A DNA stretch of 64,000 nt, taken from assembly GCA_000751595.1 (NCBI GenBank), contig CCMH01000013.1, positions 1 to 64,000 of the forward strand, in the 5' to 3' direction. Source of the DNA: Weeksella massiliensis. GTDB lineage: Bacteria > Bacteroidota > Bacteroidia > Flavobacteriales > Weeksellaceae. This document shows positions 26,352-34,911 of the stretch, piece after piece. A model generated the notes under the pieces. That model did no database searches and was not told where the DNA came from. It saw only the letters and a list, made by a program, of their open reading frames with translations. Within the stretch, counting starts at the first letter, position 1. The number at the start of each line of letters is the position of its first letter. Made by a program: the position numbers and the translations under genes.

Positions 26352-27992
26352 TCATTTTTTAGAAGAAATTGATTTCTTTTCGACCAAATAATAAGCGCGA
26401 GTCAATCTCGGATTGTAAAAAGGGGTGTTCGGATGAACACGATTAAAATCTAAAGTTGTAATTTTTTGATGTTGGTATTGAGGCAAAACAGAATCCATAA
26501 AAACCGTATCGTTCACATCCAATAAAACACCAAAACGATTGCTTTTTGGCAAAGTAATTTCGTCCTGATTTTTGATGACCGGAATCGGTTCACCATACGC
26601 CAAAATCAATTCGGGAATAAACCCATCGGATTCATAGGTTTTGATGTTCCATTTCTTTTCAACTTCATGAAAATTCTCTCGTGAGGTATACTTCGGATTA
26701 TCCAACTTCGAAGTGAAAACCGGATAAGCAAACGCAATCACAGAAGTCATCAGAAGAATGGTAGCATAAAAAACACGCGTAAAATTCTTTGATTTTAGGT
26801 TGCTGAGAATCATCCAACCAAAAAATAAACCGCAAAGAGTTAAAGGAATTGCATAGAAAGAAAAACTTTTATGCAAAAGGAGGTACGGAATAACTCCGAT
26901 AAAAAGACAAGCAATTATCCCAATAATCCCGAAAGAAAAGCTGGCTGCCCAACGTTCTTTTTTAGAAATAGTTGAAAAGTTTTTGTACAAATACAAAACA
27001 TAGAAGCTTGTGTTATACGCCAAAGGAATCAACGTTGGTAAGATGTAACGCGTTTTCTTTTCGGGGATAACCGATAATAAAATCAAAGAAAAAATCGTCC
27101 ATAGAAAAGCAAATCGATAGGCTTTTGGGTTCCTTACTTTGTTTTTTAGGTACGGATAAAGCAGCGCAATAAAAGCGACTACAGTCCAAATACCCGATTG
27201 TGTAAAGAAACTCCAATAATAATAAAAAGGACGAATATTGTAACTTCCCCAACGAGAAATTTCTGTTTTTGCAGCATGCGTAAAAGGCAATGGATCGTGT
27301 GTTTTTACATACCACATCCAACTAAAACCAATCAGCGAACCAACCACCGTAACCGACAAAGCAATCAGGAGTTTATTTTTCCAATTGTTTTTGTAAACCA
27401 AGAAATACGCCAGTAAAAACGGTAAATATAAAGCGTACAAAGAAACAGGACCTTTGCTGAGAATCGAGGCTGCCAAGGCAAACGAACTGACTGCACCCAA
27501 ATAGACTTTGTACCCTATAGGGAAAGGTTTTTCATAGAGCAGAAGCAGATAAAACAAAGCCATTATCACGAAGCTGTGCGTGTAGATATCCCAATTATTA
27601 TCTCTTCCTGCAAAGAAAATATAGAAAGAGGTAATGAGAATCAGGCTCGCCAAATACGCCTGGAAATGTGTGGTAAATTGCTTGACCAAATGATAAAAAT
27701 AGAAAACCAATAAAACGGTAATCAAGGCAACCGGAATACGGAGATAATACAGATTATCGAAACCAAAAATTTTACCGAATATAGCAGTTATCCAAGTAGG
27801 TAAAGGAGGTTTTTCGTACCGAGGCAATCCATTGAGTGTGGTGAAAATCCAATCATTATTATCTAAAATTTCTCTTGCCGTTACAAAATTTCTTGCTTCC
27901 ATAATATTAGTCGGTGTCAGCCCGAGATTGATAAAGAGCATCAGCATGGTGATGAGTGCAAGAAAAAAGAATTCTTTGTTGGTTTTAGTCAT
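26352..27992 (-). CDS. ArnT-like GT39 glycosyltransferase
   Basis: A 546-residue polytopic enzyme that by family uses an undecaprenyl-phosphate sugar to glycosylate lipid A or another envelope acceptor on the periplasmic face. The conserved N-terminal loop IMEARNFVTAREILDN, and RYEKPPLPTWIT soon after, carry the acidic active-site residue. About a dozen hydrophobic segments are followed by a C-terminal soluble domain. It overlaps the LAB_N gene by 8 bases. With the upstream LAB_N and GT2 genes it forms a three-gene modification operon. Confidence 0.88.
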   Translation of the reverse strand: MTKTNKEFFFLALITMLMLFINLGLTPTNIMEARNFVTAREILDNNDWIFTTLNGLPRYEKPPLPTWITAIFGKIFGFDNLYYLRIPVALITVLLVFYFYHLVKQFTTHFQAYLASLILITSFYIFFAGRDNNWDIYTHSFVIMALFYLLLLYEKPFPIGYKVYLGAVSSFALAASILSKGPVSLYALYLPFLLAYFLVYKNNWKNKLLIALSVTVVGSLIGFSWMWYVKTHDPLPFTHAAKTEISRWGSYNIRPFYYYWSFFTQSGIWTVVAFIALLYPYLKNKVRNPKAYRFAFLWTIFSLILLSVIPEKKTRYILPTLIPLAYNTSFYVLYLYKNFSTISKKERWAASFSFGIIGIIACLFIGVIPYLLLHKSFSFYAIPLTLCGLFFGWMILSNLKSKNFTRVFYATILLMTSVIAFAYPVFTSKLDNPKYTSRENFHEVEKKWNIKTYESDGFIPELILAYGEPIPVIKNQDEITLPKSNRFGVLLDVNDTVFMDSVLPQYQHQKITTLDFNRVHPNTPFYNPRLTRAYYLVEKKSISSKK

Positions 27993-28620
27993 CTTTTTGG
28001 GTTTTCCAAATCAAAATTATGTTCCTAAAATAGATAATAAATCCCATAAAATGGCCAATAAATAAGACAGGATCTTTTCGGATAATGGCATAAGTTAGGA
28101 TAAAAAAGCTTCCGATGAGGCTTATGACCCAGAATCCGATTGGTAAACTCGAGGTTTTTTGATACTCAGAATACAACCATTGATACACAAATCGAAAGGT
28201 AAACATGATCTGTGATACCACTCCCAAAGTGAGCAACCAGAGTGGAATGTTTTCGTTTTTGAAAAGATTATCAACATCTAAAATTCCGTTATTGAATCCT
28301 ACCACAACCAAAATAACGGGGAATATTAGTAAGGTAATTCGAATTATTTTCGGGAAAGATTTCCAATGATTCTGAAGTTGAATATTGCGAATATAAATAT
28401 AATAAGTCAGCGTTTGCCCAAGCATAATGGCAAAATCGTGACGTAAATAGCCGTAGATAAAAAGCAAGACCGATGCTGCTAAACTAAACTCCCAAAAGAG
28501 TTTGGGGGTAAGGACTTTTTTGTTTTTTTCAGAGATTATCCATTGTAGAATAAGGCGACTCGAAAACAAGAGTTGAGCCACAAATCCTATAACGTAAATC
28601 AGCCAATCAGGAATCGACAT
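27985..28620 (-). CDS. Tandem LAB_N domain membrane protein (lipid A modification)
   Basis: A 211-residue membrane protein with two copies of the lipid-A-disaccharide-synthase N-terminal (LAB_N) unit. Copy one shows GFVAQLLFSSRLILQWI, LFWEFSLAASVL and GQTLTYYIYIRNI. Copy two repeats the pattern with GVVSQIMFTFRFVYQW, GFWVISLIGS and GHFMGFIIYFRNI. Such proteins accompany GT2/GT39 pairs, probably as small-solute or lipid-sugar carriers (inference). It overlaps both neighbours, a coupled operon. Confidence 0.85.
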   Translation of the reverse strand: MSIPDWLIYVIGFVAQLLFSSRLILQWIISEKNKKVLTPKLFWEFSLAASVLLFIYGYLRHDFAIMLGQTLTYYIYIRNIQLQNHWKSFPKIIRITLLIFPVILVVVGFNNGILDVDNLFKNENIPLWLLTLGVVSQIMFTFRFVYQWLYSEYQKTSSLPIGFWVISLIGSFFILTYAIIRKDPVLFIGHFMGFIIYFRNIILIWKTQKDD

Positions 28621-29329
28621 TGCTTTCTTTTACCGTATAATTGATGTATTTTTTCTTCATCCATAGATAGGCAAAGCAATCGGAAAGTGGGCCTAAAAGT
28701 CGGTTCCACATATTGAATTTTGAAACGCCTGCAGTTCTAGGAAAATGACGTACCGGAACTTGAGTAATTTTTCCGTTTTGCAACAAAATCATCGCTGGTA
28801 AAAAACGATGTAAACCTTTGAACATCGGAATCTTTTTCGCCATATCGGTTCGGATGATTTTTAGCGGACAACCCGTATCATCCATTCCGTCGTGGGTAAA
28901 AGCGCGCCGAATGCTGTTCGCGATCTTAGACGACAAGTTTTTCCCGAACGAATCTTTTCTATCGGCACGAACGCCTGTGACCAAATCGTATTGCGGAATA
29001 TGCGTAAGCAGTTTCTCGAAATCTTCTGGAGAGGTCTGTAAATCAGCATCAATATAACCAACCCAAGTGGTGTCGGCCCAATCGAAACCAGCTTTTATCG
29101 CAGCACTAAGACCATAATTTTTATCAAAACTAATAAAATAAAATGCCTTGTTTCGGCGGCAAATATCTTTCATTAGGTGAAGACTTTTGTCTTTCGAACC
29201 ATCATTCACTAATAAAACTTTGGTGGGTAAAGAAGCTTTTTCCAAATAAGTGGTAAGTTCTTTTTCTACACGATCGAGGTTGTCCTCTTCGTTATAAATG
29301 GGGATAATGATTGTGAGGTCTTTTTCCAT
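28607..29329 (-). CDS. GT2 polyprenyl-phosphate sugar transferase (ArnC/DPM1-like, no TM tail)
   Basis: A 240-residue GT-A enzyme with the N-terminal IIIPIYNEEDNLDRV, VNDGSKDKSL and DADLQTSPEDF metal-binding motifs, and a later GCPLKIIRTDMAK segment. It probably loads a sugar onto undecaprenyl phosphate for the GT39 enzyme. It lacks the two C-terminal membrane helices of ArnC; the LAB_N protein may substitute. A TAGATTTG -7 box lies 18 bases ahead of its start. Confidence 0.88.
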   Translation of the reverse strand: MEKDLTIIIPIYNEEDNLDRVEKELTTYLEKASLPTKVLLVNDGSKDKSLHLMKDICRRNKAFYFISFDKNYGLSAAIKAGFDWADTTWVGYIDADLQTSPEDFEKLLTHIPQYDLVTGVRADRKDSFGKNLSSKIANSIRRAFTHDGMDDTGCPLKIIRTDMAKKIPMFKGLHRFLPAMILLQNGKITQVPVRHFPRTAGVSKFNMWNRLLGPLSDCFAYLWMKKKYINYTVKESNVDS

Positions 29330-29347
29330 TCTTTGTTAAAAAGTATA

Positions 29348-29355
29348 CAAATCTA
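29348..29355 (-). promoter_or_regulatory. -7 box for the GT2-LAB_N-GT39 operon
   Basis: The minus strand reads TAGATTTG, an exact TAnnTTTG. No clear -33 TTG is present. Confidence 0.45.
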
Positions 29356-29393
29356 TGATAAAACTACTATTTAATAGGAATAAAATAGAAAGA

Positions 29394-29425
29394 TTGTTTT
29401 TATATTTATATTTTAATTATATTTA
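29394..29425 (+). promoter_or_regulatory. Promoter for the small secreted protein
   Basis: TTG at 29394-29396, a 21-base spacer, then TATATTTA (7 of 8 to TAnnTTTG) at 29418-29425. The leader would be about 18 bases. Confidence 0.45.
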
Positions 29426-29448
29426 CTACAATTCAAAAACTACACATT

Positions 29449-29688
29449 ATGAAAAAATTACTTTTATTATCGTTATTTTCGGTTGCTGCAGTAGCATTTG
29501 CGCAGCAAGGTCCTGCAAAAAAGGTTCAAAAACAAGAGAATCAAACAAAAGAAAGCAAAGCTGTTAATACACAAGGAAAGGCAGCCACGATGAAAAATAC
29601 TACAGTTTACCAACAAAAAGCAACTCAGCCTGTTGAAACAGTAAAAGAAGCTACTTTCAAAGCTGAGCCTGTAGATAGAAAAAAATAA
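29449..29688 (+). CDS. Small secreted Gln/Lys/Thr-rich protein
   Basis: A 79-residue product with a clear signal peptide (MKKLLLLSLFSVAAVAFA, cleavage before QQGP). The mature part of about 60 residues is low in hydrophobics and rich in K, Q, T, E and A, likely disordered. It has its own promoter-like sequence and a strong terminator, which supports a real monocistronic gene. No family recognised; function unknown. Confidence 0.75.
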   Translation: MKKLLLLSLFSVAAVAFAQQGPAKKVQKQENQTKESKAVNTQGKAATMKNTTVYQQKATQPVETVKEATFKAEPVDRKK

Positions 29689-29705
29689 CGAGTAGTAGAA
29701 AAAGT

Positions 29706-29739
29706 AAAGAGCAGCTCGAATTTTCGAGCTGCTCTTTTT
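29706..29739 (+). terminator. Intrinsic terminator after small secreted protein
   Basis: A 15-bp stem, 29706-29720 with 29723-29737, rich in GAGCAGCTCG, ending in a T run. Confidence 0.9.
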
Positions 29740-29761
29740 ATGCTTTATAGTTTCTATAAAC

Positions 29762-30469
29762 TTATAAACTTGTTTTGGTCGGACGGATTTCTATTTTACT
29801 TGGTAGCACATTGGCATTCATCTTTAGTAAATCGACAATCAACTGTCCCATATCTTCTGGTTGGATTTTCCAAGCATCTTCTTCACTTGGCACATGATCA
29901 TTGAAATGTGAGGTCACCGAACCAGGCAAAATTGTCGTACACTTCACATCATAATTGCGCAAATCGAGCATCGCCGCTTGAGTAAATCCTACCACCCCAA
30001 ATTTCGAGGCATTGTAACCTGCACCCTTGGCAAAGAAATTAGTTCCCGCCAAACTGGCAATCGTAATGTAATATCCTTTGTGTTCTTTGAGTTGTTCTAC
30101 CGAGGCTTTTAGGGTATGGAAAACACCACTTAAATTGGTGTCTATCATCGACTGCCAATCTTCTAAAGAGAGTTGATCTATCGGTGCAAATTTTCCCATT
30201 CCGGCATTGGCAATCACGACATCAACTTTGCCAAATTCTTTCACAATCGTTTCGATGGCTTTCACTTCATCTTCATAATTTCTTACATCCGACACAATTC
30301 CCAAAACATTTTGGTTGCCCAAAGCATGTTTTGCTTGTTCGATGCTTTCTCGATCACGTCCAGAAATAGCCACTTTCATGCCTGCTTCTACAAGGGTGTG
30401 TGCGATTCCGAATCCTATTCCTTTCGAACCGCCGGTGATATAAGCTACTTTATCTTTTACTGTATTCAT
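29762..30469 (-). CDS. Short-chain dehydrogenase/reductase (classical SDR)
   Basis: A 235-residue NAD(P)-dependent oxidoreductase with TGGSKGIG at 12-19 (cofactor loop), NAG at 88-90, and a catalytic S139, Y152, K156 triad in the order expected. R38 after the second strand suggests NADPH preference (inference). Substrate unknown; annotated relatives include 3-oxoacyl-ACP reductase-like enzymes. It starts 4 bases downstream of the ABC ATPase gene, so the two are likely co-transcribed. Confidence 0.88.
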   Translation of the reverse strand: MNTVKDKVAYITGGSKGIGFGIAHTLVEAGMKVAISGRDRESIEQAKHALGNQNVLGIVSDVRNYEDEVKAIETIVKEFGKVDVVIANAGMGKFAPIDQLSLEDWQSMIDTNLSGVFHTLKASVEQLKEHKGYYITIASLAGTNFFAKGAGYNASKFGVVGFTQAAMLDLRNYDVKCTTILPGSVTSHFNDHVPSEEDAWKIQPEDMGQLIVDLLKMNANVLPSKIEIRPTKTSL

Positions 30470-30473
30470 ATGA

Positions 30474-32162
30474 TTATAATTTTGGTATTGCTTCTATTAA
30501 TTCTTTGGTGTAGGCAGTTTTGGGTTGTTCGTACACTTGGTCGGCATCGGCCAATTCCTTCATTTGTCCATGTTGCATCACCAAAAGCTGATCGCTCATA
30601 TATTTCACAACAGCCAAATCATGAGAAATAAAAATATAGGTAAAATGAAATTCTTTTTTCAGATCATTGAGGAGATTCAATACCTGTGCCTGAACAGAAA
30701 CATCTAGCGCCGACACACTCTCATCGCAAATAATAAACTGAGGTTCTAGGGCCAACGCTCTAGCAATCCCGATTCGTTGCCGTTGTCCACCCGAAAATTC
30801 GTGCGGATATTTGTTCAATGCCTCTACCGATAGATTTACTTTCTCTAGCAAATAAGCTGCTTTTTCTATCCGATCTTTGTGGCTCTTTCCTAAACCATGA
30901 ATTTTCATCGGTTCGGTAAGAATGTGTTGAATGGTATGACGAGGATTAAGACTCGAATAAGGATCCTGAAAGATGATTTGAATGTCTTTTCGCAATCGAC
31001 GAATTTCTTCTTTGCTCATTTTCAAGATGTCTTGTCCTCGAAAATAGATTTCTCCACCGCTCGGTTTTTCTAACAAAAGAAGTGTACGAGAAAGGGTTGT
31101 TTTTCCACTTCCAGATTCTCCTACCAAACCAAGTGTTTCCCCCGGATAGACTTTGAAACTAATGTCATCTACAGCCCTTACTTGTACAATTTCTTTGCCA
31201 AACCAATGCGGTTGTGTGAAGTATTTTTTTAGGTTTTTTACTTCGAGCAAAGGCACTTGTTCGTACAAAGTTCGATGATCTGCAGCGCGTTCTTCATCAC
31301 TATAAATTTCGGCATGGAAATCTTCATTTTTCATAAAATCTGCCACCGTTGGCAAGCGTTTGTAACGCGTATCTAGACGAGGACGACAAGCGATAAGTCC
31401 TTTTGTATAGTTTTCGGTAGGATGATGGAAAATGGTTTCTACCCGTCCTTGTTCAACAACTTTCCCTTGATACATCACCAAAACTTCTTCGCTCACATTG
31501 GCAATCACCCCCAAATCGTGCGAAATAAAAAGCATGCTCATTCCTTCGGTCTTTTGCAATTCTTTTAGTAGGTCGAGGGTTGCTTTTTGTACCGTAACAT
31601 CCAAAGCGGTGGTGGGCTCATCGGCAATCAGTACTTCGGGTTCGCAGCTAATTGCCATCGCAATCATGACGCGCTGTTTTTGGCCGCCCGACAATTCATG
31701 CGGATAGGCCTTATAAATTCGTTCTGGATTGGGAAGTTTTACTTTTTCGAAAAGGGATAAAACCTTCTTTTTGGCTTGCGATGCAGGTAGGTTTTGATGC
31801 AAGAGAATAGATTCTTCGACTTGTTTTCCGCATCGAAGACTCGGGTTGAGGGAAGTCATCGGCTCCTGAAAAATCATTCCTAACGCATTTCCGCGAAGAG
31901 AAGCATACTCTTTTGCATTGATTTTTGTGAGGTCGATAAGTTGGTCGTTGGTTTTGAAAAGAATTTTACTTTCGGGATCAATGCTTGCATTTTTATTGAG
32001 CAAGCCCATGATGGCCAAAGAAGTTATTGACTTTCCGCTGCCAGATTCTCCTACCAAACCCAAGGTTTCTCCTTTGTTGAGCGTGAAATTTACACGGTCT
32101 AAAACTTTCTTTTCGCCAAAGCTCAAACTAAGATTTTCTATTTTCAGTACCCAATCATTCAT
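30474..32162 (-). CDS. Fused dual-ATPase ABC transporter subunit (Opp/Dpp/Gsi type)
   Basis: A 562-residue protein with two complete nucleotide-binding domains, resembling a fusion of OppD and OppF. Each half has Walker A GESGSGKS or GESGSGKT, signature LSGGQKQR or FSGGQRQR, and Walker B ending in ADEPT or CDESVS. The linker around residues 240-300 carries HPTENYTKGL and RRPRLDTR-like oligopeptide-transporter tails. No permease or binding protein is adjacent, so partners must be elsewhere. Likely substrates are peptides. Confidence 0.9.
   Translation of the reverse strand: MNDWVLKIENLSLSFGEKKVLDRVNFTLNKGETLGLVGESGSGKSITSLAIMGLLNKNASIDPESKILFKTNDQLIDLTKINAKEYASLRGNALGMIFQEPMTSLNPSLRCGKQVEESILLHQNLPASQAKKKVLSLFEKVKLPNPERIYKAYPHELSGGQKQRVMIAMAISCEPEVLIADEPTTALDVTVQKATLDLLKELQKTEGMSMLFISHDLGVIANVSEEVLVMYQGKVVEQGRVETIFHHPTENYTKGLIACRPRLDTRYKRLPTVADFMKNEDFHAEIYSDEERAADHRTLYEQVPLLEVKNLKKYFTQPHWFGKEIVQVRAVDDISFKVYPGETLGLVGESGSGKTTLSRTLLLLEKPSGGEIYFRGQDILKMSKEEIRRLRKDIQIIFQDPYSSLNPRHTIQHILTEPMKIHGLGKSHKDRIEKAAYLLEKVNLSVEALNKYPHEFSGGQRQRIGIARALALEPQFIICDESVSALDVSVQAQVLNLLNDLKKEFHFTYIFISHDLAVVKYMSDQLLVMQHGQMKELADADQVYEQPKTAYTKELIEAIPKL
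31412..31424 (+). repeat. TTTCGGTAGGATG word, copy 4 (within minus-strand CDS)
   Basis: Exact 13-base copy in the ABC ATPase gene, read antisense as HPTE codons in the HPTENYT segment. Confidence 0.7.
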
Positions 32163-32227
32163 CCCTCAAAAATAGTCCCTTTAACAATCAAATGGAAAAT
32201 AAAAAAGCAAAGAATCTAAATTTTTTC

Positions 32228-32235
32228 TAATTTTG
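32228..32235 (+). promoter_or_regulatory. -7 box candidate for CNNM/CorC gene
   Basis: TAATTTTG, an exact TAnnTTTG, 84 bases ahead of the ATG at 32320. No -33 TTG at the right distance. Confidence 0.35.
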
Positions 32236-32319
32236 CTTAGAATTCAAAAAATTACTAAATTCGGTAATCGGATTCCTAACTCTAAAAAAATTCAACTGAG
32301 TTAGTTTTAATTATATAGA

Positions 32320-33735
32320 ATGGACACACACTCCCAGATGATGACGTTGATGGCAACAACAGTAGGTCACAACGTCACCGGTGAAATATCAGTTTTCAAG
32401 CTGTTATTAACTTTTTTCCTTGTTTTATTGAATGGATTTTTTGTTGCAGCAGAATTTGCCATTGTAAAAGTTAGAACTTCGCAAATAGAAGTAAGTCACG
32501 ACATCAATTCGCGAATGGCTTCTACCGCAAAAACCATTGTTACCCACTTAGATTCTTATTTAGCGGCAACACAGCTCGGGATTACCTTGGCTTCTCTTGG
32601 CTTGGGTTGGGTAGGAGAGAGCTCTTTATCTCCAGTCATTATTAAAACCTTTATGATGGTAGGTTTAGATAGCCCAGAGTGGATTAGCATTGCCAACAAA
32701 GTAGCCTTCCCGACAGCGTTTGTTATCATCACGATTTTGCATATTGTGTTTGGGGAATTGGCACCGAAATCTTTGGCAATCCAATATCCAACCAAAACAA
32801 CCTTTACGGTTGCGTTGCCTTTGCGTATTTTTTATTTTGTTTGTCGCCCAATTATTTGGTTGATGAACGGTTTAGCAAATATGATTCTTAGAGCCTTAGG
32901 AATAAAACCCATTCATGGTGGAGAAATCCATACCGAAGAGGAACTAAAAATGATCATTACCGAAAGTCAAGAAGGTGGTGCTATTGAAGAATCAGAACGA
33001 AATCTAATTCAAAATGTATTCGAGTTTGACGATCGTCGGGTATTGAATATTCAGACTTTGCGAAAAAATGTTTCGGCAATCGAAATCAAATCCACCGTAA
33101 AAGAATCCATCGATTATGCAATCCATGAAGGCTATTCTCGATATCCCGTGTATGAAGATTCCTTAGACAATATTGTTGGCGTATTGTACACCAAAGATTT
33201 GATGAAATCCTTGTTAGCAAATCCTAATCAGACCGATATTCGTGGTTTGATGCGCGAACCGATTTTCATTTCAGAATCAGCTTTGATTAAAAATGTGTTG
33301 AAACAATTTCAGAAAAAACACTTGCAATTAGCTGTCGTAACCAATGAGGTAGGAGAAATGAGCGGCGTGGTAACGATGGAAGATATTCTCGAAGAATTGG
33401 TAGGAGAAATACAAGACGAATACGATAACGAAGATCCGATTGTTACGAAAATTACCGACGGAGCTTACCGCGTCAATGCACACAATACCATTACCGACAT
33501 CAACCGACTATTGCCGTATCAGTTCGAAGAAAGCGAGCATTACGATACGTTGGCCGGTCTCATTAGCGAAGTATGCTACGACCGAGATTTAGAAGTAGGC
33601 GACGAAATCGACTTAGAAGCCTATACCGGAAAAGTGATAAAGATGTATCGAAATTCGGTGGAAATCATTTTACTGCAAGTGAAAATAATTGCAGATGAAC
33701 CGGAAAAAGAATCGGAAAACGAAAAAGAAGAATAA
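32320..33735 (+). CDS. Hemolysin-family CNNM/CorC protein
   Basis: A 471-residue inner-membrane protein. The N-terminal CNNM (DUF21) domain has three to four helices, including NGFFVAAEFAIVKVRTSQ and FGELAPKSLAIQ. Two CBS domains (about residues 225-355) follow, containing YSRYPVYEDSLDNIVGVLYTKD across adjacent segments. A C-terminal CorC_HlyC domain ends it. By family it acts in magnesium or cobalt efflux or resistance. Despite the hemolysin label there is no evidence of toxin function. It ends at a strong terminator. Confidence 0.9.
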   Translation: MDTHSQMMTLMATTVGHNVTGEISVFKLLLTFFLVLLNGFFVAAEFAIVKVRTSQIEVSHDINSRMASTAKTIVTHLDSYLAATQLGITLASLGLGWVGESSLSPVIIKTFMMVGLDSPEWISIANKVAFPTAFVIITILHIVFGELAPKSLAIQYPTKTTFTVALPLRIFYFVCRPIIWLMNGLANMILRALGIKPIHGGEIHTEEELKMIITESQEGGAIEESERNLIQNVFEFDDRRVLNIQTLRKNVSAIEIKSTVKESIDYAIHEGYSRYPVYEDSLDNIVGVLYTKDLMKSLLANPNQTDIRGLMREPIFISESALIKNVLKQFQKKHLQLAVVTNEVGEMSGVVTMEDILEELVGEIQDEYDNEDPIVTKITDGAYRVNAHNTITDINRLLPYQFEESEHYDTLAGLISEVCYDRDLEVGDEIDLEAYTGKVIKMYRNSVEIILLQVKIIADEPEKESENEKEE

Positions 33736-33739
33736 TGTA

Positions 33740-33767
33740 AAAAGCCTGAAATTTTTCAGGCTTTTTT
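33740..33767 (+). terminator. Intrinsic terminator after CNNM/CorC gene
   Basis: AAAAGCCTGAAA (33740-33751) pairs with TTTCAGGCTTTT (33754-33765), followed by more T. Confidence 0.9.
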
Positions 33768-33869
33768 ATTTGTATCCAGTAATCTAATTTCGAGATCCAA
33801 CCCAACCAACGCTCGATATTGTTTTTGTAAATAAAACTTGATAGACGTTTAACTATTTGGCTAAAAAAC

Positions 33870-33877
33870 TACCTTTG
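33870..33877 (+). promoter_or_regulatory. -7 box very close to the rarD start
   Basis: TACCTTTG, an exact TAnnTTTG, ends only 4 bases before the ATG at 33882. If used, the transcript would be leaderless or translation would begin further in. Confidence 0.4.
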
Positions 33878-33881
33878 CCTC

Positions 33882-34796
33882 ATGAAGCAATCGAAGTACT
33901 TATTTGCCGCAATTCTCACCTATTTTCTTTGGGGATTTTTCTCGTTTGGCTTGCGACCAATCAGTGATTATCCATCGATGGAAATCTTGTATTATCGTCT
34001 ATTTTTTAGTACGATTCTTTTGCTTTTGGTAGGATGCTTTCTAAGGAGAAAGAAAATAAAAAGCGATTATCAGCTGTATCGATCATTGAGCAAAAAAGAA
34101 CAAACCCAAATGGCAATACGATTATTTGGAGGTTCTATAGTTTTGATGTTTAATTGGTTGGCGTTTATTTATGTGATGAACCATGTGAGTGTGCAAACGG
34201 CTTCGCTTTCGTATCTGATTTGTCCGGTAATTACCACCTTGCTCAGTGTGTTGATTCTCAAAGACCAAATCGGGCGAGAGAAATGGTTCGCCATCGGACT
34301 GAGTACTTTCGCCTGTATCATCATGGCTTTCGGGCATTTTCGGGAGTTGTATTATAGTTTGTTTGTTGCGTTTAGTTTTTCGACCTATATCATTATTCAG
34401 AAAAGACTCAATCGCTTCGATAGTTTCAATCTCTTGATGCTACAATTAACCATTGTTTCGGTATTGATAATGCCTTTTTATGGTTGGAAAAGCGAACCCT
34501 TTCCTACCGAAATTCGCTTCTATAAAAGCATTGCTTTGGTGGTGATTCTCTTTACGATAATTCCAATGATCCTCAATAACTTTGCCCTGAAAGGCATCGA
34601 CTCGTCAACGGTCGGCATCCTGATTTATCTCAATCCGATTATCAATTTTCTTTTGGCTGTTTTCTATTATAAAGAGGCGGTTTCTTCGGAGCAAATTATC
34701 GCTTATAGTCTAATTTTTGTATCGATTTTGTTATTCAATAGCCGAAACCTGAAACAAATTTTTCGATTCAGTAAATCAAAAGGAGTTGAAATGTAA
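33882..34796 (+). CDS. rarD: RarD/EamA-family transporter
   Basis: A 304-residue inner-membrane transporter with ten hydrophobic segments in two EamA repeats. RarD-type landmarks are YFLWGFFSFGLRPISDYPSME across the first helix, the YRLFFS motif, FNWLAFIYVMNHVSVQTAS, and a late LNPIINFLLAVF helix. RarD is linked to chloramphenicol sensitivity in E. coli, but the substrate is not established. Length is normal. It stands alone between a terminator and the convergent toxin-antitoxin operon. Confidence 0.87.
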   Translation: MKQSKYLFAAILTYFLWGFFSFGLRPISDYPSMEILYYRLFFSTILLLLVGCFLRRKKIKSDYQLYRSLSKKEQTQMAIRLFGGSIVLMFNWLAFIYVMNHVSVQTASLSYLICPVITTLLSVLILKDQIGREKWFAIGLSTFACIIMAFGHFRELYYSLFVAFSFSTYIIIQKRLNRFDSFNLLMLQLTIVSVLIMPFYGWKSEPFPTEIRFYKSIALVVILFTIIPMILNNFALKGIDSSTVGILIYLNPIINFLLAVFYYKEAVSSEQIIAYSLIFVSILLFNSRNLKQIFRFSKSKGVEM

Positions 34797-34804
34797 CGTG
34801 TTTA

Positions 34805-34822
34805 GTTACTTTGTAAAGTAAC
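34805..34822. terminator. Hairpin between rarD and the hip operon (weak terminator)
   Basis: GTTACTTT (34805-34812) pairs with AAAGTAAC (34815-34822). No T run follows on either strand, so terminator function is uncertain. Confidence 0.4.
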
Positions 34823-34911
34823 AAAGATGTACGCTTTTCTGTTAAAAATAAGTAGTAAATATCAGCAATAAATTCATCATAATTTTCTCTCCTATTGTAA
34901 GAAACAGTGTT

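Noticed and set aside
30173-30631. 152-residue plus-strand ORF opposite the SDR and ABC genes
   Set aside because: It is antisense to two well-supported genes, has no recognisable domain, and reads as a frame shadow.
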